A DNA stretch of 64,000 bases from positions 37,241,123-37,305,122 of the forward strand of contig CP154955.1 in the NCBI GenBank assembly GCA_039621445.1, written 5' to 3'. The position numbers were made by a program, and so were the translations under genes. Shown in pieces: positions 54,483 to 64,000 of this stretch (the first letter of the stretch is position 1; every line of letters begins with the position of its first letter). This DNA comes from Euglena gracilis. Lineage: Eukaryota > Euglenida > Euglenophyceae > Euglenales. The notes under the pieces were generated by a model. That model did not search any database. It was not told where the DNA came from and saw nothing but the letters and a program-made list of their open reading frames with translations.

Positions 54483-57400
54483 TCACCTGCCTTTATCGGC
54501 TGGACGTTCGCGCACCTCACGCCAGTAGTCGTGTTGGGGGTCTCCTAATGCGTCCTCAACCAACTCCAGTTGTCGTGGGGAACGCGGCGGAGCTGATTCA
54601 CTCCGAATGGTGTTGAGCTCCGGATCGTTGGCATCAAAGGAAGGGGTCTCCCAGTCCTTAATCCAATTATCTGGCAGCTTATCCCTGGTACGTTCAGCAT
54701 GATGATAAAGATACCGTTGGAGCTGCTCCCAGAAAATAATCTGGGCATCATCACCGGCCAGATGATGTAATTCATCCGGGGGTGATTCGCAGGCACCTGC
54801 GGGGGCATCCCCGGGGTCTGCTTGAAGTTGATGTTATACATCCACCTCGCTGTCTGAGCTCTTTCGGTATGGGGCCGTAATACAGCCGTCAACCAACCTC
54901 TGAAGTCCACCAAATCGTGTTCTTCAGGAGGCCACAGTGGCAAGGAGTATCCGCAATGCTGACGCTTGGAGAACAGGGGGTAAACCTGTGTCTCCCAGTC
55001 GCCATCGGTCCAGAGGTAAGGCATTCTTACCCTGGCGTGTTCCTCGACGGCGAGGCGCATTGCCCCAGCGTCGATCTGGAACTCAGGGGCCGTTCCAGTG
55101 CGGCGGTAGCTTTCCGCCTTTCGGAAGTCGGAGTGCTTCAGGCGGCCTTCCACCTGTTTGTACTCCTTCTTCCACTTCTCCAGTGTCTCCCAGTGGTGGG
55201 AGACAATGGTGGTGACTGCTCCATCAGCAGTCTGCACGAACTTGGCCCCTTTACAGTTGATGCACAAGGCAGGGATATCCCTGTCGTGAGCATTCTCACT
55301 GTAGGAGTAGTTCAAGCTGTGCTTCCAGGCGTTCAGGCACTCGCCACATACGAGCGCCACACAGTTCGGCACATATGCCCTGTGATGGAACCACGAGGAT
55401 TGCACCTGCCGCTTGCACACATGCACAAGCGGTTGGTTGTGACGCACATGGTGGCACACGGTGCACGTCCAGGCAAAGGACGTGCCGTGCTGGAAATCCA
55501 ACACGCAGTCCTCGCCAAAGTACTGTGCCAGTACTCTGGGTGAGCGCCTGTTCCAGAATGTCCAGGTATGTTCCGGGACATAGTGGAAAGGTTCTCCTCG
55601 GACGAAGAGGGGCTGAATCCATCGATTCAGTGACACTTTCTGGTGCCTAATAGCAGCCGGTTTCTTCGTCCTCTCTTCCACGGTGCCTAGTCTGGTCAGG
55701 ATATCCTGAGTCCAGAGCTGGGCATCCGCAGACACAGGAGGTGAAGCAGGTTCATCCTGCTCCTCATCCGTCGATCCGGCGGAAGACTGGGCCTGTCGAC
55801 CACGAGCCTTACCTTTCGGTTTGCTCTGGCCGTACCCGGACGATGCAACGGCCGAATAGTCGTGCATTGTCGTAGGGCCTTTTGGCTGTCCGCCAGTCTG
55901 ACCTCCAGCGCCACCTTTCGGTGGTGGTTTCCCACCACCGCCTTTGGCAGGGGGCTTACAGGGTGCAGCACCCGGTTTGCCTCCTTTCGGCTTCGCACTC
56001 CCGGAATCAGGAGGCGACGCCTGCGGTTTACTCCTGGTGTCGGGAGCCGATGGTGCCGGAGTAGACGCTTGCTGTCTGGGAGAAGCGGGCATACTGACCG
56101 GTGGGTCGCGCATAACGCTCCGAGGGGTCGGCACTCGTTCCTGGGGTTGTTCAGCCGGCCGTCGCCCAGCAGGTCATCCTGTCCGACGAGGCGTGGCACT
56201 GTGGTCGTCACCGGAATCGGTGCTTGCACAGGTGCTGGCACTCCCAGAAACTCTGCCATTGTCTTCTGGATGGCAGGGACCCTGCGCGGTGTCAGTGGTC
56301 GTGGGGGTATCTCCTCCACTTCCATTTCGACATCCGGTCCAGGAGGTTGATCCTCCACAACCGCTGGCGCAGGTGCTACAGGAGGTTGATCCTCCGATGT
56401 CGCCGGTGCGACAGATGGCTCTGTCGGCTGGGGTTCATCCCCTGATGTTGTTTGCACTGCTGCCGGAGATGGGGGTGAGGGAACGCCGACATCCGGCGTC
56501 TCCACGACCTCAGCGGCGGAGCTTGATGCTACGCCTCCACCTCGTGGCGTTAGTGCAGCAGCCACGGCAGTAATGCCGGTGACTACGGCGCCGAGCACAC
56601 GGCCTCCTAACGGGGTGCGTGCTGTGGGACTGGCAGGTTCTTCGAGGATATCCTCGACGACCGTACCAGTCACCTCGGCTGGAGGTTCAGCCGTTAGAAC
56701 AGGCGTAGCAGCCACAGGTATATCCCCTGCGGGTGCTCCGTCTGGCCTAGGCTGTGCCGGAGCAGTCAGAGCAGCGTAGAGGATATCCTCCACGTTCTCA
56801 CCTTCCCCCTCAGGAACTTCCTGGTCTCCACCTACCGGTGAACAGACGGGAGCCGCCGCGGGGGCCGGGGAAACTGATCGTTCCCCTGCCGCTCGCTGGG
56901 CAGAGACGAAGGATACAGCCGTTCCTGTCGGTGACGGCAGCGCTGCCTCCAGAATGGTGACGGAGGGGCTGCGGTCGCGTTCCTCCCGCCGCGGAATCGC
57001 GGTGGTGGAAGCGACTGACGCCTCCCGTCTCCTTCGCGCCAGAGGTTGATCCTCTGGGGCGATGAAGGCGCGCAGATACTCGGGCGAACGAGGATCGTCG
57101 GGGTGCCATCAGCATCCCTGAGCGTCCGCCAGCCTGTAAAAGGCCAGCGTACTGCTGCTGGCGCTGTTGGGCCAGGGTGGCGGCCATGATGGCTGCACCC
57201 AAGCGTTGGCAGGCCTGTTCGGGCCCAGGAAGCCGCCGTAACGTGTGTCTTCCCAGACCTCGAAAAAGCCCTCCTCGAGCTCCTGAACGCATGCCAGAAT
57301 CGGCATACGCTGTTCGAGGATGGCCTGCGGCTGACACATCAGCGGAAGGAATACCTCCTGGTCGAGGGTACCGCCAAACTGTCGCCGCAAATTTTCCCCC

Positions 57401-59983
57401 AGGCTGATATCAGCCAGGTGCCAGTTGGGGCGCAGGTGGCCGAGAATCTGAAGACGAGGACCCTCGATGGCGTCACCTTAATCCGGTGGCAGGCTTTCCA
57501 TACCAGGCCTATCGTCCTTGGGGTCAAGGAGATGTATATACACCTCCATGACACAGGTCGTCCAGGCTCGCCAGCAGAACTGCTGCAGCATAAAAATACG
57601 CTGCTTGTGGACGCGGCGACTTTTGCCCTGGACATCCGGGGCGTCGCGGCACACATGCATAAGCATGCGGCGTCCCATCTCCAGGCCCGGGTTATCCCGA
57701 GGCGGTCGAGGGCTTCCGCGCACGCCGAATCCCCGGAAGTCGACAGGAAATTCCTGCCGGCAGTACTTACAGCAGAGGTCATACCTCTGCGGGTAAGCCA
57801 GGGAAACACGCTTAACGCGGAAGGTGGAGCCGTAATGGCTCACCGGCCACAACTGGAGGTTGTTGCACCACAACACCTCGATCAGGAGTTCGATGTCGGG
57901 GTTCAGTGGGTAGTATTTCCACTGGACTCCGAGGGGTCCTACCGAATGAATACATTCGAAGTAGGCCTTCAGCCTCCGGGCCAACACATGCTGGTCCCTG
58001 AATCCCAACTGGTGCAGGTAACTGCGACCAGTGGAATCGCTGAAGAGACCCCAGTTCTGGCAGGGGTATCCCAGCAAAAACCAGAGCTCCCAGAAACCCG
58101 GCTGGGCATCCAGCAAGTGTCTGCCACCTTCACCTTCGAAAACGTACAGATCTATTCCGTAATGGAATAGTCTGACTCTATTCTCGGTGTGGCGTAATAC
58201 CACATCGATGACTGCTTGTGGAGGGGTGACGGGGCGGTTTCCTGCAACATGGTAATCATGCTGCATTCGCCAGCCTTCATCCTACAGCTCCTCCTTGAAC
58301 CTGAGCATATGCTCAAAGTCCGAGAGGACTTCTGCTGGTTCTTCTTCTTCCACACGTGCTGTTCCCTTACCTTTACCCTCACCCTTCCCTTTGCCGGCCA
58401 CGCCTTTGCCCACGGCCTTGCCTGTGTCCTTTCCCGTCTGGCGAATACCAGAGGGTCGGGCGCTCGATGCCGCAGGAGTCGATTCGGTTCCTTCACATTC
58501 AGTCTCTGGGGAGGGACCTGGCCGCTCCGCTGCACGTCGCGGTGATGGCGTGGCTGGGCGCTTGCTAGGAGCCTGGCGTGGGCTTGGCTTCGACGCAGGG
58601 GGTCGTGGCTCCTTTCATACCGGAGGGATCGGCGGTGGCATAGCGGCAACAGGACGGCTCATCACCACCTGTGCCTCTGCCGGTTGTCGTCCAGCCGGGG
58701 TATCCTGGCTGGCTTCCACTTGCATCGCCACACCGCCTTCCGCGTCCTGTGGGCTTGGTCGCCTGGGCTGTGGGGTAAGGTTCTCCGTAGTCCTGTCGCG
58801 CTTCAGGGTGGCAGGTAATACTGCCACACCTGCCGGGGGCTCACCGGGTCATACCGGGGTAGCCATCCGCAGCTGCGGCTGGTACGGATGGTAAGGGGTG
58901 TATCCACAGCCCTGAAGGGCAGCCAGAGAGGCGTAATACCTCGTCTGGTGTTCTTCAGACGCGAATACTGGCTCCGGCAGGAAGTGCCGAGCAAGCTCAT
59001 CCTGCTCGGTTTCCGGAGGTGCCATGTGATAGTAGGGAGCCTCCTGCCGACGGGGGTTATCCCCAGTCTGGACAGGAGCTGCACTGGGTGGTCGGGCTGC
59101 CACACGGTGGAGAGGTTCATCCTCCACCACTATGGGCTCCGCCTGCCGCCGTGGCTCAAAGCCAGGGACAGGGGCGACCGGTGATGCCTGTGGCATCCAG
59201 TGCATGAACATGTGTTGGACGGATGCCTCAGGAGGCACGTCCGACTGTCCGGCTGGCAGCACGCGTGCGCCGCGCGGGTAATCCGCGTGCGTCGCGTACC
59301 GCGAGACAAATTGCTCCGCAGGCGGCTCGCGCGGCGGCATTCGCTGCGGCGAGGGCGGGCGAGCAAAACTTCTCGTCATCCCAGGTGGGACATGCACAGC
59401 CTCACCTACCGGTGGGGGCGTGTGCTCTCGCATATGCACGGTGTGGGATCCAACCGGCGTCTGCGTTTGCAGCAGGTGGCGGCTCATACACGCCCAGGTC
59501 CATCATGGTCTCGCCGGGTTCGAAGCCGGAATCGGCTGCGGAAGAGAAGTGCCGTCTCCCCGTCAGCAGGGCTTGACCACAGGGACACCACTGAGCCACA
59601 GACGTGTTGGCTACAACCGACAACTGAGCACAGTATGCATCCCAAAGGGCTTGCATAAAGGGCTCCGTTGGGGGGTGTGCGCACATACGCATCGCCCACT
59701 CCAACGTCTCCATAGTGCGGAAGATCATCTCTCCCGCATACGGGGGCAGGCACGATCTGCGCTGCCGTGGTGGCTGAGGTGCCGGCTGCTGGACAGCAGA
59801 TGGATCTGGTAGGGCATATGCGGACCGGCTGCTGGTAGCCGCGGCGAATACCGGGGCTGAAACCCTCTCCGCATGTGGGGCACCCGGAATCGGGGCCTCA
59901 GCATACTGAGGGTACTGGGGGTATGGCGCGCCAGAAGGCTGCGGCCATGGTGAACCTGGTCCAGGTTCGCGCCCAGGCGGCAT
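54483..59983 (-). CDS. LTR-3 large 3' ORF, unknown function (interrupted)
   Basis: Starts at ATG 59983 (MPPGREPGPGSPWPQPSG). Reading down the minus strand gives ~1,830 codons with three frame changes (near 59440, 56165 and, at a C5 run, 54780) and in-frame stops at 58849, 58615, 58282, 57478 and 57109. Composition alternates between Pro/Ala/Glu-rich linkers (59.9-58.4 kb; 57.1-55.7 kb), Gly-Lys repeats (GKGVAGKGKGEGKGKG at ~58.39 kb) and two compact regions. Region 1 (58.27-57.11 kb) has WFLLGYPCQNWGLF, CCKYCRQEF and MHVCRD. Region 2 (55.7-54.5 kb) has CTVCHHVRH, VHVCKR, VCGECLNAW and CINCKG, then WKKEYKQVEGRLKH. Shared C-x2-C...HVC patterns suggest a duplicated zinc-binding domain. No signal peptide or membrane segment is evident, so it is not an obvious envelope. 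Family unknown. Confidence 0.6.
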
Positions 59984-60050
59984 GATGCCACCCGAACGAC
60001 GACGACAACGAAGGGGAACTTTGTTGTCAGTCGCTTTGAGTGCTGGTGCA

Positions 60051-60066
60051 CTGAAAAAGAAAGGCT
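60051..60066 (-). other. splice acceptor-like site before the 3' ORF
   Basis: The sense strand reads GCCTTTCTTTTTCAG|TGCACC, a pyrimidine tract and AG, 68 bp upstream of ATG 59983. It would allow the downstream ORF to be made from a spliced subgenomic RNA. The donor would lie in the missing 5' part. Confidence 0.4.
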
Positions 60067-60179
60067 TATATCTTAATCAAAAAATCAGCGAGAAATATAG
60101 AGAAATAAAGAAGTGCAGGGGGGGGTATAAACGCGAAACATTCACATAAAACACACGCATTCTCCAAAACGAAATCGTC

Positions 60180-61634
60180 TCAGAAAGTGTTTATGTTTAT
60201 GTTTATGTTGTTGCGCTTGTTCAACAGCTTCAAATCCTGCTGGATATATGCAACAAAACTGGATGCTGGCTCCCAAGAGTCCTCCTCTGGCCCATACCCT
60301 TTCCAACGAACTTTCCACTAGTGCACACCCCTGTCGACCTTGTGGTCTATTATCTTATCGACTACAAAGTCGTCCGTTTCAGGTAATCTGGAACGGGGCT
60401 TGAAATATAGGCAGGGGATAGCTTTTCCGTCTGGGGGGCTTAGGTACGGTTTAAAGTCATCCATATGGACGTCCTCAATCACGTTGGGCAAGGCAACTTT
60501 ATATCGCCCGCTACTACCTAACGTCTCCAAACTTTCGCATGGGCCGAGCCAAAGAGGACCTAGCTTGGAAGATTGCATGCGGGTGCGGTTATTCCGTACC
60601 CACACGCGGTCACCTGGACTATACACAGGTGTGTTGAAGTTCTGTAAAGACAATTCCCGTTTGTTGGAATGAATTTCTGTGATACGTGATTGGACTGCAG
60701 AGCAGAGTGATTCCACTTCTGCAAACCACGTTTCGCAGCTGACGCTACTTCGGGCGGGTCTCTTCGAGGGGATATCCCCTATGGCCGGAGGGTTTCGTCC
60801 GAAAACAGTTTTGTACGGTGAGTGTGGTAATACCAATCCTGGCAAGGTTTTGATGTAACATAAACACCAATGAAGAACGGATAACCAATTCTTACCCGAG
60901 TCAGCCAGTGAAAGGCGAAGCACACTGACAACGGATTTCACGGCTGCCTCGGCTCTACCATTGCCTTTCGGGCGGTATATAATGGAAAAATGCTGCTCAA
61001 TGCCGAGTAAACCGCACAAAGTTGTGAAAAACCGCGAAGAGACCAAGTGATCTTGATCACTCACGATTTCGTTCAAGAAACCCATTAAGCAGATACATTT
61101 CTCCAGGAATATGGATTCCAAATTTTGGGCTGTCAACCCTGCTTTCCGGCATGGAATGGCTACTATGTACCCACTCAGCCGACAGACGACAACAAAAACG
61201 TAATCGTAATTTTTTTCATCTGATCGTTTGCAAGGTTCTAATTCCAGAAAATCCATGCAGAGGGACGTGAAAACGTCTGGTGGTACGGGGAAAAAGTCCA
61301 TCGTACCAGGGGGGGTACCTATGCGCGGTTTCACAGCCTGACAAATTTGGCACCATTGCGAAATTCGCAAACAGCGCGAATATAATTCTTTTTCACTCAG
61401 GGTTGTGAAATATCTGCGACCGACCAGTGAAAGAAGTTTGGGGGCCCCAGGGTGACCATGGTTGTGATAGCCCAAAATCACATCATCAACCAGGCCTTGG
61501 GGTATACAATATTTATAACCAGAATCATTCCGGAAAATAAGCCGCAATGGTGATAGAGAGTAATTCTCTATGGATCCACCGTTACGAAGTCTATTCACAA
61601 TGGTACTATATATAGGGTCACGCGAATAATCCAA
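60180..61634 (-). CDS. pol: LTR-3 integrase with chromodomain
   Basis: The frame begins upstream of LDYSRDPIYSTIVNRL. The zinc domain is GYHNHGHPGAPKLLSLVGRR with CQICQA. The core shows LCMDFLELEPC (Asp), IVSDQDHLVSSRFF (Asp) and GNGRAEAAVKSV (Glu), then LPGLVLPHSPYKTVFGRNPP. VYSPGDRVWVRNNRT and LGPLWLGPCE form the C-terminal barrel. A chromodomain, DFVVDKIIDHKVDRGVH-[stop]-WKVRWKGYGPEEDSWEP, is interrupted by a TAG (60318-60320) where other chromodomains often have Gln; the frame then runs on to TGA at 60180. DDE residues are intact. Confidence 0.88.
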
Positions 61635-61685
61635 TTCGTGGAAAAATAGGGGGGTAGGAGTTTCCGTACGCGTAATGCGACGGGG

Positions 61686-62345
61686 TCAGGCAGTCCGTCC
61701 AGGCCGGCGCCTTCCACGCAATGGTGAAATGGCGATGTTGCGATATACCCGAGAAACCGGTAGTGAATCGAGCATGTTGTCTGCAGCGTCGGATGGACGT
61801 GCGAACTGTTCAGCCTCATGGCTGCCATGAAAAGTCGCATCACCCTCATCCGGGTTCCCAGGATAATACCAGGGGGCTCGGCTGAGAGGATCCGCAACTT
61901 TCTGTGTATGACCTGGGGTATAGATAACCACCAGGTTAAACTGGCTCAAGAACTCATGCCACCGGCATCTTCTGCCCACTGACGACATGGCCTTGTTTAG
62001 TCCTCGGTATACCAGTGTTGCAGGCTCTCATGATCCGTCAACACAAGTATCTGGCTCAAGCTGCTGGCTATCCAGCTGCGGAGTTTCTGGAGAATAAGCA
62101 CAATGGCATATGTCTCCTTTTCGCGAATGCTCCATTTAACCTGTCCTTTCCCGTTGTCGCCCTGTAGCTTCCTGCTGAAGAAATCCACAGGTCGGAGTTC
62201 ATTCGCCGCATTATGCTGGCTAAGAACCCCGCCAACAGCGTAATCGACTACGGTTTGTATGGATCCGCGATATCGAGAACCACGTTCTCGAGGAGTAAGT
62301 CCTGGAATTTTATTCAAGGCCTCGCGCATTTGGTCATCCCAAATG
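61686..62345 (-). pseudogene. pol: LTR-3 RNase H fragment
   Basis: 62345-61997 gives VVDYAVGGVLSQHN, PVDFFSRKLQ, WSIREKETYAIVLILQKLRS and ILVLTDHESLQHWYTED. A one-base loss near 62000 then shifts to the frame with MSSVGRRCRWHEFLSQFNLV and YTPGHTQKVADPLSRAP (61988-61686). The start of the domain is damaged: the usual D-A-S-D before YAVGG is shortened to VVD. Another shift at ~61640 (C/T-rich) leads to integrase. The RT that should precede it is replaced by the (TATTG)n array. Confidence 0.85.
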
Positions 62346-62357
62346 ACGTTTGCGTTA

Positions 62358-62552
62358 TGCATTGCATTGTATTGTATTGTATTGTATTGTATTGTATTGC
62401 ATTGCATTGCATTGTATTGTATTGTATTGTATTGTATTGTATTGTATTGTATTGTATTGCATTGCATTGTATTGCATTGTATTGTATTGTATTGTATTGT
62501 ATTGTATTGTATTGTATTGTATTGTATTGTATTGTATTGTATTGTATTGTAT
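62358..62552. repeat. (TATTG)n / (TGCAT) microsatellite
   Basis: About 39 pentanucleotide units, mostly TATTG with interspersed GCATT variants in small groups. It is open in several frames on both strands because a 5-bp repeat cycles through frames without stops; these ORFs are artefacts. It marks the truncation point of LTR-3. Confidence 0.97.
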
Positions 62553-62739
62553 CGCACTGACGGGATCTGGAACGCAGCAAGTTGTTCGTGTGTGGGCTAG
62601 CGACATTTCTGAGTGTGATCGATGAAAACGGACAAGGAAGCTTGTTGCATCAAATTTGCTGTATTTTCTGTTGTATTTCTTGCCATATTTTTTGCGGCAT
62701 TTTTGGATTGTATTTTTTGCTGCTTTGCTCCCCCGCAGC

Positions 62740-63030
62740 CACCCCCGGGCCCGTTGGCCAGTCCCCTCGGCCTCGTGCCCGCTTTGGAGCGCCTGGTGGC
62801 AGACCGGCAGTGGCGGGTGGCGGCGGCCCTCACAGCGCGGCTCCTCGCCCGCGACCCGGCGGCCGCCTCCGCGGCGGAGGGGGACGGCCACCCCGCGGCG
62901 GTGCTGGCCCGCAGCGCGGTGCAGCGCGCGCAGCGGGCCCCGCGGCTGCCATGGCGGCTGGAGGCAGTGGCGCAGTTCCACCGGCTGTGCGCGTCGCTGC
63001 TGGCCGCGCCGGGGTGTGGCCGGGGGCGTG
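62740..63030 (+). CDS. GC-rich candidate host exon
   Basis: A T-rich stretch ends in TTTGCTCCCCCGCAG, a good acceptor. The following ~290 bp are about 80% GC and open in a frame with near-total G/C third positions: PLGLVPALERLVADRQWRVA, ALTARLLARD and LPWRLEAVAQFHRLCASLLA. The Leu/Ala/Arg pattern is that of amphipathic helices (possibly TPR- or HEAT-like). The donor is uncertain; GGGGTGTGGC or later GT sites could serve. Composition differs strikingly from everything else in the window. Family unknown. Confidence 0.5.
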
Positions 63031-63039
63031 GGTTGTGGA

Positions 63040-64000
63040 GGGGGCCTTTTGTATTTGCAGCGTTTGGCAGTGGTCATTCCTGGCACGCATGCTGAAGTCA
63101 TGTTTAACAGCCATATCTTTTGTTTGAGCTGCCAAACATACGACACTTGCACCCGCTCTGCAAAACCTTAAGGACTTGTACGTTTACACTGAAAAAAAAA
63201 TTCAAGCAGTGTGTTAGAAAATTGTATCACACAATGTACGCCTTACAGCGAGCCAAAATCAATTGGAAAATAGTGGTTACATGTATGAAATATTCCAAAC
63301 ATATCTATCACAAAGCAAAAGCAAAAGGATTTTGTTTTGGAAGCACAATTTGGGTTTTTGCTTGCTTACCACTATATGCTGCTATAGGCTGTTTTGCCCG
63401 TCCTTGAGCCCAAGGAGAAACGGTTTTGGATTTGGTGTGCAAAGGACATGGTGTGAGGACCATTGACACAGCAGAAAATACAATAAATGAAAGCCAAGAG
63501 AAATTCAAATCCAGCCCGACCCTATATTGTGACAAACACGGAAACCTCCCTAACCCACCCTTGAATTAGAGCAGCCCTCATGGGGGAATTATTCAAAACA
63601 TTGGTCTCATCGCGGGGGGGGGGTATCGGTAAGTTTTTTTGGCCAGGCTCCGACCCCTCCAAGCACACATGATATTCAAAAAGGGGCAGAGGCAATTAAG
63701 TGTAGAGGCCAGATGATAAATATGGATAAAAGGCCCAAAAAAAACAAGCCACCAGTGCATACACAGGGGGGGGGGTTACTACACGGGTATACACCGCCAT
63801 ATATTTTTGGGTAACGAGATATCCGAGATAACATATCAGAAGGGCATATTGTGTGTATATATATGATCTATATATCTATATATCATACTATATATATACG
63901 ACACCCCACCCATATAGATACACACGTAATATATCTATATATATATATGGACGAGATGTACATATATATATCTTATTATATAGACTATATAGATATGTAG
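63040..64000. other. no gene recognised; AT-rich end
   Basis: Possibly intron or intergenic sequence after the GC-rich island. 63835-64000 is low-complexity (ATATATCT-type). Confidence 0.5.

Larger units (their letters stand above)
53388..62357 (-). mobile_element. LTR-3: 5'-truncated Ty3/gypsy chromovirus with extra 3' ORF
   Basis: The minus-strand order is RNase H (62.34-61.69 kb), integrase-chromodomain (61.63-60.18 kb), a splice acceptor-like site, a 5.5-kb reading region (59.98-54.48 kb), a ~0.75-kb 3' region, a polypurine tract and a 303-bp 3' LTR. RT, protease, gag and the 5' LTR are missing: the element stops at a (TATTG)n array. The LTR ends and the adjacent 0.55 kb match LTR-1, so the two belong to related families. 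Stops and shifts show the copy is defective. Confidence 0.75.

Noticed and set aside
26097-61634. Reassignment of UAG (and UAA) to glutamine in the host code
   Set aside because: Several in-frame UAGs fall at plausible Gln positions, but UGA and UAA also interrupt the same ORFs, and all breaks are in mobile elements. Decay by C-to-T change or readthrough explains them equally well.
62213-62625. Long ORFs on both strands encoding YCIVLYCIVL-like and NTIQYNTIQY-like repeats
   Set aside because: They are translations of the (TATTG)n microsatellite; a 5-bp unit stays open in all frames without being coding.

Overview
This window reads as eukaryotic nuclear DNA, most probably from a large, repeat-rich protist or algal genome. 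I see no bacterial operons. Exon-like islands are bounded by GT...AG signals, and most of the recognisable coding sequence belongs to LTR and DIRS-type retrotransposons and hAT-like DNA transposons. One GC-saturated exon candidate (62.74-63.03 kb) suggests that host genes may be much richer in GC than the repeats. The species cannot be named from the sequence alone.

Layout. 1-11.7 kb: non-coding, with a 127-bp inverted repeat, about ten copies of a 16-bp palindrome (TTGCGC-4 nt-GCGCAA type), three hAT-like MITEs and degenerate telomere-like sequence. 11.75-15.46 kb: decayed DIRS-like retroelement A (minus strand; RT, RNase H, Dam-like methyltransferase, tyrosine recombinase). 15.7-16.75 kb: ~310-bp tandem repeats. 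16.77-21.64 kb: exon-like islands of one or more unidentified host genes, followed by ~0.5-kb repeat units that each carry a proline-rich segment. 21.64-30.07 kb: LTR-1, a complete 8.4-kb LTR element (minus) with 5-bp target duplication, tRNA-iMet-like primer site, polypurine tract and a large Gag with two zinc knuckles, but no recognisable pol. 30.07-32.12 kb: fragments of another DIRS-like element (D).

32.12-44.77 kb: LTR-2, a complete 12.6-kb chromovirus-type Ty3/gypsy element (minus) with 829-bp LTRs and a 4-bp target duplication. Its order is Gag N-region (starting inside the LTR), capsid-like Gag, basic nucleocapsid, DNA methyltransferase, protease, RT-RNase H, integrase-chromodomain. 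The methyltransferase protein joins a phage/virus-like cytosine-5 domain to a Dam-like (NPPW) domain of the sort otherwise seen in DIRS elements. The integrase gene is split by a 728-bp hAT element. 45.2-50.27 kb and 50.28-53.39 kb: DIRS-like copies B (minus) and C (plus), arranged head to head. 53.39-62.35 kb: LTR-3 (minus), a 5'-truncated Ty3/gypsy chromovirus whose LTR ends and 3' flank resemble those of LTR-1; it carries a 5.5-kb reading region of unknown function between integrase and 3' LTR. 62.36-64 kb: a (TATTG)n array, the GC-rich exon candidate and AT-rich low-complexity sequence.

How the parts relate: the gag-only LTR-1 shares end sequences and ~0.55 kb upstream of its 3' LTR with the pol-bearing LTR-3, which fits mobilisation in trans. 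Many ORFs are interrupted by in-frame stops or by shifts at homopolymer runs. Some breaks lie where recoding would be plausible (UAG before the methyltransferase, A8 before protease); others look like decay or assembly error.
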